Assembly: GCA_003218615.1 (NCBI GenBank)
Contig: QHOD01000294.1
Location: 1 to 5,349, forward strand
Direction: 5' to 3'
DNA: 5,349 nt
Source of the DNA: Verrucomicrobiota bacterium
GTDB lineage: Bacteria > Verrucomicrobiota > Verrucomicrobiia > Chthoniobacterales > UBA10450
Below the pieces are notes generated by a model, which was not told the DNA's origin, did not search any database, and saw only the letters and a list, made by a program, of their open reading frames with translations. Each line of letters begins with the position of its first letter. Within the stretch, counting starts at the first letter, position 1. Positions 1 to 5,349 of this stretch are shown here, one piece after another. The translations under genes were made by a program, and so were the position numbers.

Positions 1-373
1 GATTTGGGAACAGCAGCCGGAACCGGAAACGAAGATCGACATCCCAGCGGAGTCGATCGCGACGCAAGAAACGTCGCCGGGGCCGCCGGTTGATCTTTCG
101 TTCGAGCAAGCATCGCCAGTTGAGGAGGTCGCGCCGCCGCCAGCACCGGAAATCAGGAAACCTGAGCCGGGCCTGATCGGTCCGAAGAAGAAACCGGCGC
201 CGGCGCCGATCAAAGAGTCGAAACCTGTTGTCGAAAAAGTGCAGGCGAAGCAGGAAGTCTTGCAATTTGAGCCGGTCACACGGGGCCGCTTTGAAAAAAG
301 CGAGCCGACGATTGTCGAAGGCCAGGACCTCGACGTGCCGACGTTCCTGCGGAAGAATGTCCGCGTAAAGTAA
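1..373 (+). CDS. ftsZ: Cell division protein FtsZ, C-terminal tail (5' end outside window)
   Basis: This is the last 123 codons of an open frame that enters at base 2 and ends with TAA at 371-373. FtsZ is the tubulin-like GTPase that forms the cytoplasmic division ring. The GTPase core is outside the window. What is seen is a long, low-complexity stretch rich in Pro, Glu, Lys and Ala, typical of the disordered FtsZ linker, followed by GRFEKSEPTI and the ending DLDVPTFLRKNVRVK. That ending matches the conserved C-terminal peptide of FtsZ (consensus like LDIPxFLR), which binds FtsA, ZipA or similar membrane tethers, followed by a short basic tail. The linker has a Pro/Ala repeat around residues 68-76 of the visible part. 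The gene converges with the amidohydrolase on the other strand. Identification rests on the tail only, but that peptide is distinctive. Confidence 0.88.
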   Translation, partial: IWEQQPEPETKIDIPAESIATQETSPGPPVDLSFEQASPVEEVAPPPAPEIRKPEPGLIGPKKKPAPAPIKESKPVVEKVQAKQEVLQFEPVTRGRFEKSEPTIVEGQDLDVPTFLRKNVRVK

Positions 374-378
374 CAATC

Positions 379-485
379 GTCATCCTGAGCGAAGCGAAGG
401 ACCTCGCCTACGAAGCTTGGATTACTCTTTGTAGGAAGCGTGATCCATCATCCTGTGAGAGGTTCCTCGCTCCGCTCGGAATGAC
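379..485. repeat. Imperfect inverted-repeat element between convergent genes
   Basis: Two 27-base arms, 379-405 and 459-485, are inverted copies that match at 22 of 27 positions; all five differences are transitions. The left arm begins GTCATCCTGAGCGAAGCG and the right arm ends GCTCCGCTCGGAATGAC. Inside lies a smaller hairpin, CCTACGAAG (407-415) against CTTTGTAGG (427-435), with one mismatch. An 8-base direct repeat, TCATCCTG, occurs at 380-387 and again at 448-455. The element starts 5 bases after the ftsZ stop and ends 3 bases before the amidohydrolase stop, so transcripts from either side run straight into it. It may act as a bidirectional terminator or 3'-end stabiliser, although there is no long T run. 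It resembles a dispersed intergenic palindrome or MITE-like unit; copy number cannot be judged from one window. Confidence 0.7.
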
Positions 486-488
486 CAA

Positions 489-887
489 CTATTTTTTCAT
501 CAATTCGAGCACTGCGCTGGTCATTCCGATCATTCCAATGCGGATCGTCGGCTCAGCTACCGGCGCGAACTTGCTCGAATGCAAACTTGGCAGAGGCGTG
601 CCGTTCTTTTTACTGTCGGCAATTTTCACTGGATCGACCGCGCCGATATGAAAATTGACCGCGGGAATTGAATGATCCGGCAAGCTGTATTCGGAAAAAT
701 CTTCACCGCCCATCGTGGGATCAGTCGCTTCCACGTTTTCCGTGCCGAACTGCTTTTTCCACATGGCCACAAGCCGCTTCGTCAGTTCAGGATTGTTGTA
801 CGTCGCGGGCGTGAACTGGTCCTTCAAAACCTCGACAATCGGAGCGCGTTCTGGCATTGTGTTTGGTCCCGCCGTGAATGGATCCAA
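489..887 (-). pseudogene. M20-family amidohydrolase, C-terminal part of the same broken gene
   Basis: The frame used here is shifted by one base from the N-terminal part. It can be read from an ATG at 887, overlapping the other frame by about 100 bases. It carries the end of the M20 fold: RAPIVEV, FTPATYNNPEL, the metal-site motif MGGEDFSEY, then the late conserved PLPSLHSSKFAP, which supplies the last histidine of the site, and a C-terminal helix ending LELMKK with a TAG stop at 491-489. Joined after GGTKHN, the two halves lack the segment expected in relatives, a run like IIPNEVKLQLT followed by the rest of the lid/dimerisation domain, roughly 40 residues. A deletion whose length leaves a remainder of 2 when divided by 3 explains both the missing residues and the shift. 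Translated alone it lacks most metal ligands, so I expect no activity. An assembly error is the main alternative. Confidence 0.82.
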
Positions 888-1710
888 CCGTTACCACAAC
901 TGGATCGATCGGATTATTTTCGCGGCTCGCGATAGTCTGCAGTGCATTGATAATTTCCGCCGAAAGAACAATCGGATCCTTCGTCTTGTGCGGATAAGCG
1001 CCGTGCCCGCCCACGCCGCGCACGGTGATGTCTACGGAATCGACATTCGCGTATGTGTAACCTTCCGTGACGCCGATGTGTCCGGTCTGCATTTGCGCGT
1101 TATCATGGTAACCCAGCGCGAAATCTGGTTTGCCGAAGCGATCGTAAAGACCCGCTTTGAGCAATGCGCGCGCGCCATTTCCGGTTTCCTCGGCCGGTTG
1201 TGCAACCAATAGGAGGGTGCCGTGCCATTGATCTTTCGAGCGTTGCAATGCCCGCGCCGTGCCGATAAAGGCCGCCATGTGGGCGTCGTGTCCGCACATG
1301 TGGCCAACCGGAACATCCTTGCCTTCGTCATTTTTCGTCACCACTTTGCTCGCATACGGCAAACCGGTCTCCTCATGCACCGGCAACGCGTCCATATCGG
1401 TGCGCACCAGCACAGTCGGTCCATTGCCATTTTTCATCACGCCAATGACGCCGTAGCCTTTAAGCTCGGGCTTGTCATAGATGCCAATGTGATCAGAGAC
1501 TTCGCAGCCGGCTGCGCGTAATTCCTTTGCGATCAATTCCGAGGTGCGTTCCTCATGCCCGGACAATTCCGGATGGCTGTGAATGTCCTTGTAAATCGCG
1601 AGCAACGACGGCAGTTCCGTATCGGCCAGCGATTGCGGCGTCTGCTGAGCGAAGACCGAAAATGCAGACAAGAACGGCAGCGATAAGATCGACAGGAAGC
1701 GAATTGTCAT
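787..1710 (-). pseudogene. M20-family amidohydrolase, N-terminal part of a broken gene (whole gene 489-1710)
   Basis: This part encodes the catalytic domain of an M20D-type metallo-amidohydrolase, the family of hippurate and N-acyl-amino-acid hydrolases. I place the start at the ATG at 1710-1708 because it opens a clear signal peptide: basic MTIR, a hydrophobic run, then SVFA before QQ (likely cleavage after residue 21). An export or periplasmic site is inferred. The frame stays open to an upstream ATG at 1791, but that extension lacks signal-peptide character. Metal-site motifs are intact: HPELSGHEE (about 46-54), RTDMDALP (103-110), CGHDAH (139-144), PAEE (172-175) and GYHD (200-203). After GGTKHN (280-285) the frame runs into about 20 unrelated residues and stops at 787-789. 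The homologous continuation is in another frame, at 489-884. The substrate cannot be told from sequence. Confidence 0.85.
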
Positions 1711-1738
1711 GCCGCAGATTAACCGCACGCCGTTGTAG

Positions 1739-1756
1739 GGCAATCCCGGGATTGCC
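1739..1756. promoter_or_regulatory. Perfect 18-bp palindrome in divergent intergenic region (candidate operator)
   Basis: GGCAATCCCGGGATTGCC is identical to its own reverse complement over all 18 bases and has no spacer. It sits 28 bases upstream of the amidohydrolase start (1710, - strand) and 87 bases upstream of the polymerase start (1844, + strand), where an operator for either divergent gene would be expected. The lack of a loop fits a dimeric protein-binding site better than an RNA hairpin. No regulator gene is next to it. It could also be the core of a dispersed palindromic repeat. Confidence 0.45.
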
Positions 1757-1808
1757 GACGTAACCTGGCAGGCGATGGGCCCGCCCCACAATTCCCCGTC
1801 ATGCTTTC

Positions 1809-1836
1809 AATCTGCGTAAATCTGCGCAATCTGTGG
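1809..1836 (+). repeat. Three tandem copies of an AATCTGCG-like unit before the polymerase gene
   Basis: The units are AATCTGCGT (1809-1817), AAATCTGCGC (1818-1827) and AATCTGTGG (1828-1836), 9-10 bases each with small changes. The array ends 7 bases before the polymerase ATG, so it would lie in the 5' leader or core promoter and covers the ribosome-binding region; only a weak GGA is present there. A related AATCTGCGG occurs on the opposite strand at 1720-1712, just before the amidohydrolase start. Whether it is regulatory or a simple slippage repeat cannot be decided here. Confidence 0.6.
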
Positions 1837-1843
1837 ATGACTC

Positions 1844-4018
1844 ATGGAATTGGAAAAAAACACGCTGCTTTTTGGCGCCGACCCGACGCCGCGAATTGTT
1901 GCCATCGAGCTCGGCGAGACCGGCACGGTGAAGGTTTATCGACGTGAAAGGGACGGATCGACAATCGCCGACGTGGAGCCTTTCCATCCGTTTGTTTGGG
2001 CCGACTCGGACGTTGTCGATCTCGGCATTGAAACCGAGAAGCTCCGGAGCGATCTCAAATACGGATGGCTGATCACGGTCGATAGTTGGAAGGAATTGAT
2101 CGCACTGCGCAACGGTCTCAAAAAAGCAGGCCGCGCTTTCTTCGCCTTCAACGATCCGGTGCAGCATTACCTCACGGCGACGGGCCGCACATTGTTCAAA
2201 GAACTGGCGTTGGAAGAACTGAAGCGGATGCAGCTCGAAGTGCTGTCGTTTTCCGACGGCGAGAACGATCGCATCATGAGCATCGCGCTCTCCGACCATA
2301 CCGGCTGGGAAGAGTTAATCGTTGTCGATCCAAAAAATCCCGCGGAATCGGAGCACGCTGCGCTCAAGCGACTCACCGCGCTCATCAAAGAGCGCGATCC
2401 GGACGTGATCGAGGGACATAACTTGTTCCGTTTCGACTTGCCGTATCTGGTCGAGCGCGCCCGCGCCGCCAAAACGAAACTGGACTGGGGACGGAGCGGC
2501 GGATTTCTTCGCTCACGTCCGTCGCGGCTTCAGATCGCGGAGAAGACAATCGATTACCCGAAGTTCAATATCGATGGCCGGCATTTCGTCGATACGTTTT
2601 TGCTCGCGCAATTTTACGATGTCGGGATGCGCTCGCTTTCCGGTTTTGATCGTATCGATGTGGCGCGCCACTTTGGGTTCTGCGCGAGCGACGAGCTTTC
2701 TGCGCTTGCCGGCAAAGAATTGCAACGCGCCTACATCGACAATGAGGAACGTTTTCGCCAGCGCGCACTTTGCGCCGTGCGCGAAACGCGCGCGATCGCC
2801 GATTTGCTGAGCCCCAGCTATTTCATCCAGGCGCAGATCTTTCCCTACAATTACCAGGATGTGATCGTGCGCGGGAACGCCACGCGGATCAACGCACTCT
2901 TCCTCCGCGAATATTTCCGGCAGCGCCATTCCATTCCCGAGATGCCGATGGCGCGTAGCTTCGAAGGCGGCTACACCGACATCTTCTTCACTGGCGTCGC
3001 GCGCAACGTCTGGCACTGCGATATCGCTTCGCTTTATCCATCAGTCATGCTGCAGTTCGATTGCTTTCCAGCGACCGATCAACTGCAAATCTTTCGCCAT
3101 CTGCTCACCGATCTCCGCACGTTCCGCCTCGAAGTGAAAGCGCAGATGCGTTCGGCGAAAGATCCAAAAGAGCAGCGCCACTTCCACGCGCTGCAAAACA
3201 CATTCAAGATTTTGATCAACAGCTTCTACGGCTATCTCGGGTTTGCGCAGGGACATTTCGCCGATTTCGATGCCGCCGCGCGCGTTACCCAAATCGGACG
3301 GGATTTGCTGAAGAAAATGATAGACTGGCTCAACGCGCAGGGCGCGCAAGTGATCGAGGTCGATACCGACGGAATTTATTTCGTGCCGCCGGACAAGATC
3401 GACATCGGCGATTTACAAAAAGGTTTGGCGAAAGAATTGCCGCCCGGCATCGAGGTCGAGTTCGACGAGCACTTCGACGCCATGTTCAGCTATAAAGCGA
3501 AGAATTACGCGCTGCTCACGCCCGAGGGCGACGTCATCATCAAAGGCGGCGCGCTCAAATCGCGCGGACTGGAGAAGTTCCAACGCGTCTTCCTCGAGGA
3601 AATGATCAAGCTCATCATGGAAGGAAAGCCGGAGGCGATTGTCGATCTTCGAGAAAAATTCGAGAAAGAAATCCGGGACCGCGACTGGAACATCGACATG
3701 CTGATGAAGACCGACACGCTTCAGGATTCGCTCGACAAATATCGGCAAAAAATTGCGGGTTCGGCGCGCAATCGCGCCGCCGCTTACGAGCTCGCCCTCG
3801 CCAGCGGCCGCAATTACAAACCTGGCGAGCAGATCAGTTATTACATCAAGGCTACGCCCAAGAAAGTCCCCGCCTACGAAGCCGCAAAGTTTGCCACCGA
3901 TTTCGACCCGCAGAATCGCGATGAAAATGTCGATTATTACGTTGCGAAGCTCGATGAACTCGTGAAGAAATTTTCAGCAATGATTCCCGCTCCCGAGCAA
4001 GAGACGCTCAAACTCTAG
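1844..4018 (+). CDS. Family B DNA polymerase (Pol II/archaeal type), exonuclease motifs degraded
   Basis: This 724-residue protein is a template-directed DNA polymerase of family B, slightly shorter than E. coli Pol II (783). The start is fixed by an in-frame TGA at 1838-1840. Polymerase motifs are intact: motif A DIASLYPS (393-400), motif B KILINSFYG (455-463), motif C DTD (507-509) and the KxY element KNY (553-555). The N-terminal half has the DnaQ-like exonuclease fold, but its metal sites look lost: Exo I, normally DxE, reads LEVL (131-134); Exo II keeps Asp in NLFRFD (193-198); Exo III, normally YxxxD, reads RALCA (307-311). The likely result is a polymerase without proofreading, perhaps used in repair or lesion bypass as for Pol II. 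That role is inferred. The gene seems to stand alone, with no LexA-like box that I can recognise upstream and no clamp, helicase or mutagenesis partner in view. I withhold polB because orthology with E. coli Pol II is unproven. Confidence 0.93.
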   Translation: MELEKNTLLFGADPTPRIVAIELGETGTVKVYRRERDGSTIADVEPFHPFVWADSDVVDLGIETEKLRSDLKYGWLITVDSWKELIALRNGLKKAGRAFFAFNDPVQHYLTATGRTLFKELALEELKRMQLEVLSFSDGENDRIMSIALSDHTGWEELIVVDPKNPAESEHAALKRLTALIKERDPDVIEGHNLFRFDLPYLVERARAAKTKLDWGRSGGFLRSRPSRLQIAEKTIDYPKFNIDGRHFVDTFLLAQFYDVGMRSLSGFDRIDVARHFGFCASDELSALAGKELQRAYIDNEERFRQRALCAVRETRAIADLLSPSYFIQAQIFPYNYQDVIVRGNATRINALFLREYFRQRHSIPEMPMARSFEGGYTDIFFTGVARNVWHCDIASLYPSVMLQFDCFPATDQLQIFRHLLTDLRTFRLEVKAQMRSAKDPKEQRHFHALQNTFKILINSFYGYLGFAQGHFADFDAAARVTQIGRDLLKKMIDWLNAQGAQVIEVDTDGIYFVPPDKIDIGDLQKGLAKELPPGIEVEFDEHFDAMFSYKAKNYALLTPEGDVIIKGGALKSRGLEKFQRVFLEEMIKLIMEGKPEAIVDLREKFEKEIRDRDWNIDMLMKTDTLQDSLDKYRQKIAGSARNRAAAYELALASGRNYKPGEQISYYIKATPKKVPAYEAAKFATDFDPQNRDENVDYYVAKLDELVKKFSAMIPAPEQETLKL

Positions 4019-4125
4019 GAAAGAAGGAACACTTCGCTCGTCCCCTTGCTCACCCTTCCTCATTCCGTACTTTCGTTGTGGCGGCAGCTGTTTGCCGGTC
4101 GCCTCACTATTAGCCACTCGTCACG

Positions 4126-4341
4126 ATGGTCACCGGAACTGATATCACCGTTTGGATAATTTCCGCGCTGCTTGCCATCGGGATCGGCTGGAGCCGTTAC
4201 GCGAAATGGAGAACACGCGACAAGATCGTCCGCGAGCTGGCGGCCATGGATCGGGATCGTCGGGAAAAAATGCTCAGCCGTATGAACCCGAAGCTCGCGA
4301 TGGAAATGCGCGAGCAGTTAATGAAACGCTTTCGGATGTGA
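4126..4341 (+). CDS. Small single-pass membrane protein of unknown function
   Basis: The 71-residue frame begins after an in-frame TAG at 4111-4113 and ends with TGA at 4339-4341. I do not recognise a family. Residues 7-22 (ITVWIISALLAIGIGW) form one clear transmembrane segment. The rest is strongly charged and helical in character, rich in Arg, Lys, Glu and Met (8 Met in 71 residues). The positive-inside rule puts this tail in the cytoplasm. Third codon positions are mostly G or C, as in the polymerase gene, which supports real coding. No Shine-Dalgarno site is visible before the ATG. It lies 107 bases after the polymerase on the same strand, so co-transcription is possible but not shown. 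A frame at 4152-4367 overlaps it and has no membrane segment; I treat that one as a shadow. Confidence 0.65.
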   Translation: MVTGTDITVWIISALLAIGIGWSRYAKWRTRDKIVRELAAMDRDRREKMLSRMNPKLAMEMREQLMKRFRM

Positions 4342-4501
4342 GGCTTTATCGAGTCACGGTTACGTAACGACAATGACAGATCGGCCTTTACTCAAACAGA
4401 TCATCGTAATTCTCTCTTGCGGTTCTCTTAGAACGAAGCCTGCGCTCAACCCCGCCCCGCGGGCCTAAATTGAATCCGAACTCGGGCCTCGCTTACTTTG
4501 A
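4342..4501. other. Intergenic stretch with no supported gene
   Basis: This gap lies between the convergent membrane-protein and cysteine-rich peptide genes. It contains a GC-rich patch with the palindrome CCCGCGGG (4456-4463) and the direct repeat CGGGCCT (4460-4466 and 4483-4489). I find no hairpin followed by a T run on either strand, so I do not call a terminator. The only + strand frame is a 31-codon one at 4373-4468, which has no visible ribosome-binding site. Confidence 0.5.
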
Positions 4502-4657
4502 TTAGCAATCGCAGCTCTTGCCGCAATTGCACTCCTTGCCATTATTCATCGGGCAATTCTTGCCGCTCTTCTTGCACGCTGGCTGATCCGCTGCAAACGC
4601 AGTCACGCAAATCATCGCCGCGAGAACCGAGAAGAGAATTTTCGCATACCTTTTCAT
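4502..4657 (-). CDS. Small secreted cysteine-rich peptide, possibly metal-binding
   Basis: This 51-residue gene is easy to overlook because of its size. Its ATG at 4657-4655 is the first after an in-frame TAA (4666-4664), and it ends with TAA at 4504-4502. A purine-rich AAGGAAGAG lies 11 bases before the ATG, a rather distant ribosome-binding site. Residues 1-22 form a good signal peptide: MKRYAK, a hydrophobic run, then TAFA before ADQ. The predicted mature part of about 29 residues is Lys-, Asn- and Gly-rich and carries six cysteines, at 28, 35, 43, 45, 49 and 51, ending ECNCGKSCDC. The spaced CxC pairs recall metal-chelating or disulphide-bonded peptides, but I do not recognise a family. 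Being exported, it might bind copper or zinc outside the cytoplasm; that is inference. It is divergent from the thioesterase gene. Confidence 0.72.
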   Translation of the reverse strand: MKRYAKILFSVLAAMICVTAFAADQPACKKSGKNCPMNNGKECNCGKSCDC

Positions 4658-4711
4658 ACGGCTTTAATCTCTTCCTTATCATTGCTAACGCCAGCGAAAA
4701 GACAACCCGCC

Positions 4712-4746
4712 GATTTCTGATCTCCGACTTCTGACTTCTGACTTCT
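4712..4746 (+). repeat. Tandem heptanucleotide repeat (five units) abutting a start codon
   Basis: The five 7-base units read GATTTCT, GATCTCC, GACTTCT, GACTTCT and GACTTCT. The last three are identical. The next seven bases, GATGTCG, continue the pattern and contain the thioesterase ATG (4748-4750), so the coding region begins inside the array. The array replaces the usual ribosome-binding region, and the frame before the ATG is closed by a TGA made by the repeat itself (4739-4741). It resembles slippage-prone simple repeats found between genes; unit number may vary between strains. Confidence 0.8.
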
Positions 4747-4747
4747 G

Positions 4748-5146
4748 ATGTCGTCCTCACCTTTTGAAGTGATCGTCCCGGTCCTCCCAGCCGACATCGA
4801 CGAACAAAATCACGTCAATAACACCGTTTACCTACGCTGGGTACAGGATGTCGCCACAGCGCACTGGCGGGCAATCGCCAATCCAGAAGCTCAGGGAACG
4901 ACCGGCTGGGTCGTGTTGCGACACGAAATCGATTACAAGACACCCGCCACCCTCGGCGATGAAATCGTGCTTCGGACATGGGTCGGCAAAGCCACTCGGC
5001 TCACATTCGAACGGTTCACCGAAATTCGGCGCAAAAGCGATCGCCAGGTCTTGTCGACCGCTCGGACGTTGTGGTGTCCGATAAACACGCAAACGGGCCG
5101 GCCTGTTCGCGTCTCGGCCGAAGTGCGCGCGCAATTTTCGACGTGA
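4748..5146 (+). CDS. Acyl-CoA thioesterase, 4HBT/hotdog family (YbgC/FadM-like)
   Basis: The 132-residue length is typical of single-domain hotdog thioesterases, which hydrolyse acyl-CoA or acyl-ACP thioesters in the cytoplasm, usually as tetramers. The N-terminal motif DIDEQNHVNNTVYLRW (16-31) matches the 4HBT signature DxDxxGHVNNxxY; D18 aligns with the catalytic aspartate of 4-hydroxybenzoyl-CoA thioesterase. Asn replaces the usual Gly at residue 21. The central part follows the fold: HEIDYKTPATLGDEIVLRTWV, then LTFERFTEIRR, then a strand with TLWCPIN. The start is fixed by an in-frame TGA at 4739-4741. There is no Shine-Dalgarno site; a heptanucleotide repeat occupies that position. The acyl chain used cannot be told, and a general housekeeping role is likely. 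No fatty-acid or tol-pal genes are adjacent. Confidence 0.88.
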   Translation: MSSSPFEVIVPVLPADIDEQNHVNNTVYLRWVQDVATAHWRAIANPEAQGTTGWVVLRHEIDYKTPATLGDEIVLRTWVGKATRLTFERFTEIRRKSDRQVLSTARTLWCPINTQTGRPVRVSAEVRAQFST

Positions 5147-5292
5147 GTATCAAAGTTAGAGGAATGAAGGAAATCGCCGCGTTCTCGCGTGCCCCTAAAC
5201 CTTATTCTGCGCCTGGCATCCATAAGCGCGCTGAAATTCGAAGCGATTTAAAAGGAAAAATCAAAAGAGGCGACAGAGGGATCCGGATAATT

Positions 5293-5298
5293 GGAGGG
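5293..5298 (+). promoter_or_regulatory. Strong Shine-Dalgarno site
   Basis: GGAGGG lies 5 bases before the ATG at 5304-5306, an ideal match and spacing. It fixes the start of the last gene. It stands out because the polymerase, the 71-residue membrane protein and the thioesterase have weak or no such site, so this gene is probably translated more efficiently. Confidence 0.8.
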
Positions 5299-5303
5299 AA
5301 AAT

Positions 5304-5349
5304 ATGGAATTATCGATTGAAACGAAGGTGGCTATCGCCGTGGCGACAG
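5304..5349 (+). CDS. Start of an unidentified gene, cut by the window end
   Basis: Only 15 codons are visible, reading MELSIETKVAIAVAT. The start is supported by the GGAGGG site 5 bases upstream. A short acidic N-terminus is followed by an Ala/Val/Ile-rich stretch that could be the beginning of a membrane helix, but too little is present to say. The 157-base gap from the thioesterase stop holds no other gene that I can support, so this is probably an independent transcription unit. No function is proposed. Confidence 0.6.
   Translation, partial: MELSIETKVAIAVAT

Noticed and set aside
715..1212. A 165-residue + strand open frame across the amidohydrolase region
   Set aside because: The opposite strand carries clear M20 motifs throughout; this frame has no recognisable domain and is an antisense shadow.
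1711..1843. LexA/SOS box before the polymerase, expected if it were SOS-induced like E. coli Pol II
   Set aside because: I find no CTGT-N8-ACAG-like site in the gap; regulators in this lineage may use another motif, so absence is not decisive.
1799..2299. A 166-residue - strand open frame overlapping the polymerase start
   Set aside because: Same reason: antisense to the polymerase N-terminal region, with no domain signal.
2513..3016. A 167-residue - strand open frame inside the polymerase gene
   Set aside because: It lies wholly antisense to conserved polymerase coding sequence and has no motif of its own; such frames are expected in GC-rich genes.
4080..4103. Possible hairpin CGGCA/TGCCG after the polymerase gene as a terminator
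   Set aside because: The stem is only five pairs with a six-base loop and no T run follows.
4373..4468. A 31-codon + strand frame starting MTDRPLLKQI
   Set aside because: No ribosome-binding site, poor composition and no recognisable feature; an LSC near residue 20 is not enough for a lipobox without a signal peptide.
4498..4734. A 78-residue + strand frame with several cysteines over the cysteine-rich peptide gene
   Set aside because: Its cysteines come from the complement of the real gene. It would need a non-ATG start, has no signal peptide and runs into the heptanucleotide repeat.
4712..4746. Heptamer array considered as a CRISPR fragment
   Set aside because: Units are 7 bases with no spacers between them and no cas gene nearby; it is a simple tandem repeat.

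Overview
The window looks like chromosomal DNA from a moderately GC-rich free-living bacterium. A Verrucomicrobia-type soil organism (Spartobacteria, or a neighbouring group) is my best guess. It rests on the form of the FtsZ tail, a stand-alone family B DNA polymerase and the short intergenic repeats, all recalled from memory and not from a search. No phage, plasmid, CRISPR, rRNA or tRNA feature is visible.

Layout from left to right: (1) 1-373, the C-terminal tail of ftsZ on the + strand, cut by the window edge. (2) 379-485, an imperfect inverted-repeat element that fills almost the whole gap between two convergent genes. (3) 489-1710 on the - strand, an exported M20-family amidohydrolase broken by a frame change and an apparent loss of about 40 codons near position 886. 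(4) 1711-1843, a divergent intergenic region holding a perfect 18-bp palindrome and three tandem copies of an AATCTGCG-like unit. (5) 1844-4018, a family B DNA polymerase whose polymerase motifs are intact but whose proofreading exonuclease motifs look degraded. (6) 4126-4341, a 71-residue single-pass membrane protein. (7) 4502-4657 on the - strand, a 51-residue secreted cysteine-rich peptide. (8) 4712-4746, a heptanucleotide repeat array that runs directly into the start codon of (9) 4748-5146, a hotdog-fold acyl-CoA thioesterase. (10) From 5304, the first 15 codons of an unidentified gene behind a strong Shine-Dalgarno site.

The genes do not form an obvious pathway: cell division, amide hydrolysis, DNA synthesis and thioester hydrolysis sit side by side, mostly as single-gene units. 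The intergenic DNA is unusually structured: three of the main gaps hold a distinct palindromic or tandem repeat. The points most worth following are the apparently proofreading-deficient polymerase, the small cysteine-rich secreted peptide, and the repeats that touch gene ends or starts. I see no convincing evidence for a new multi-gene system here.
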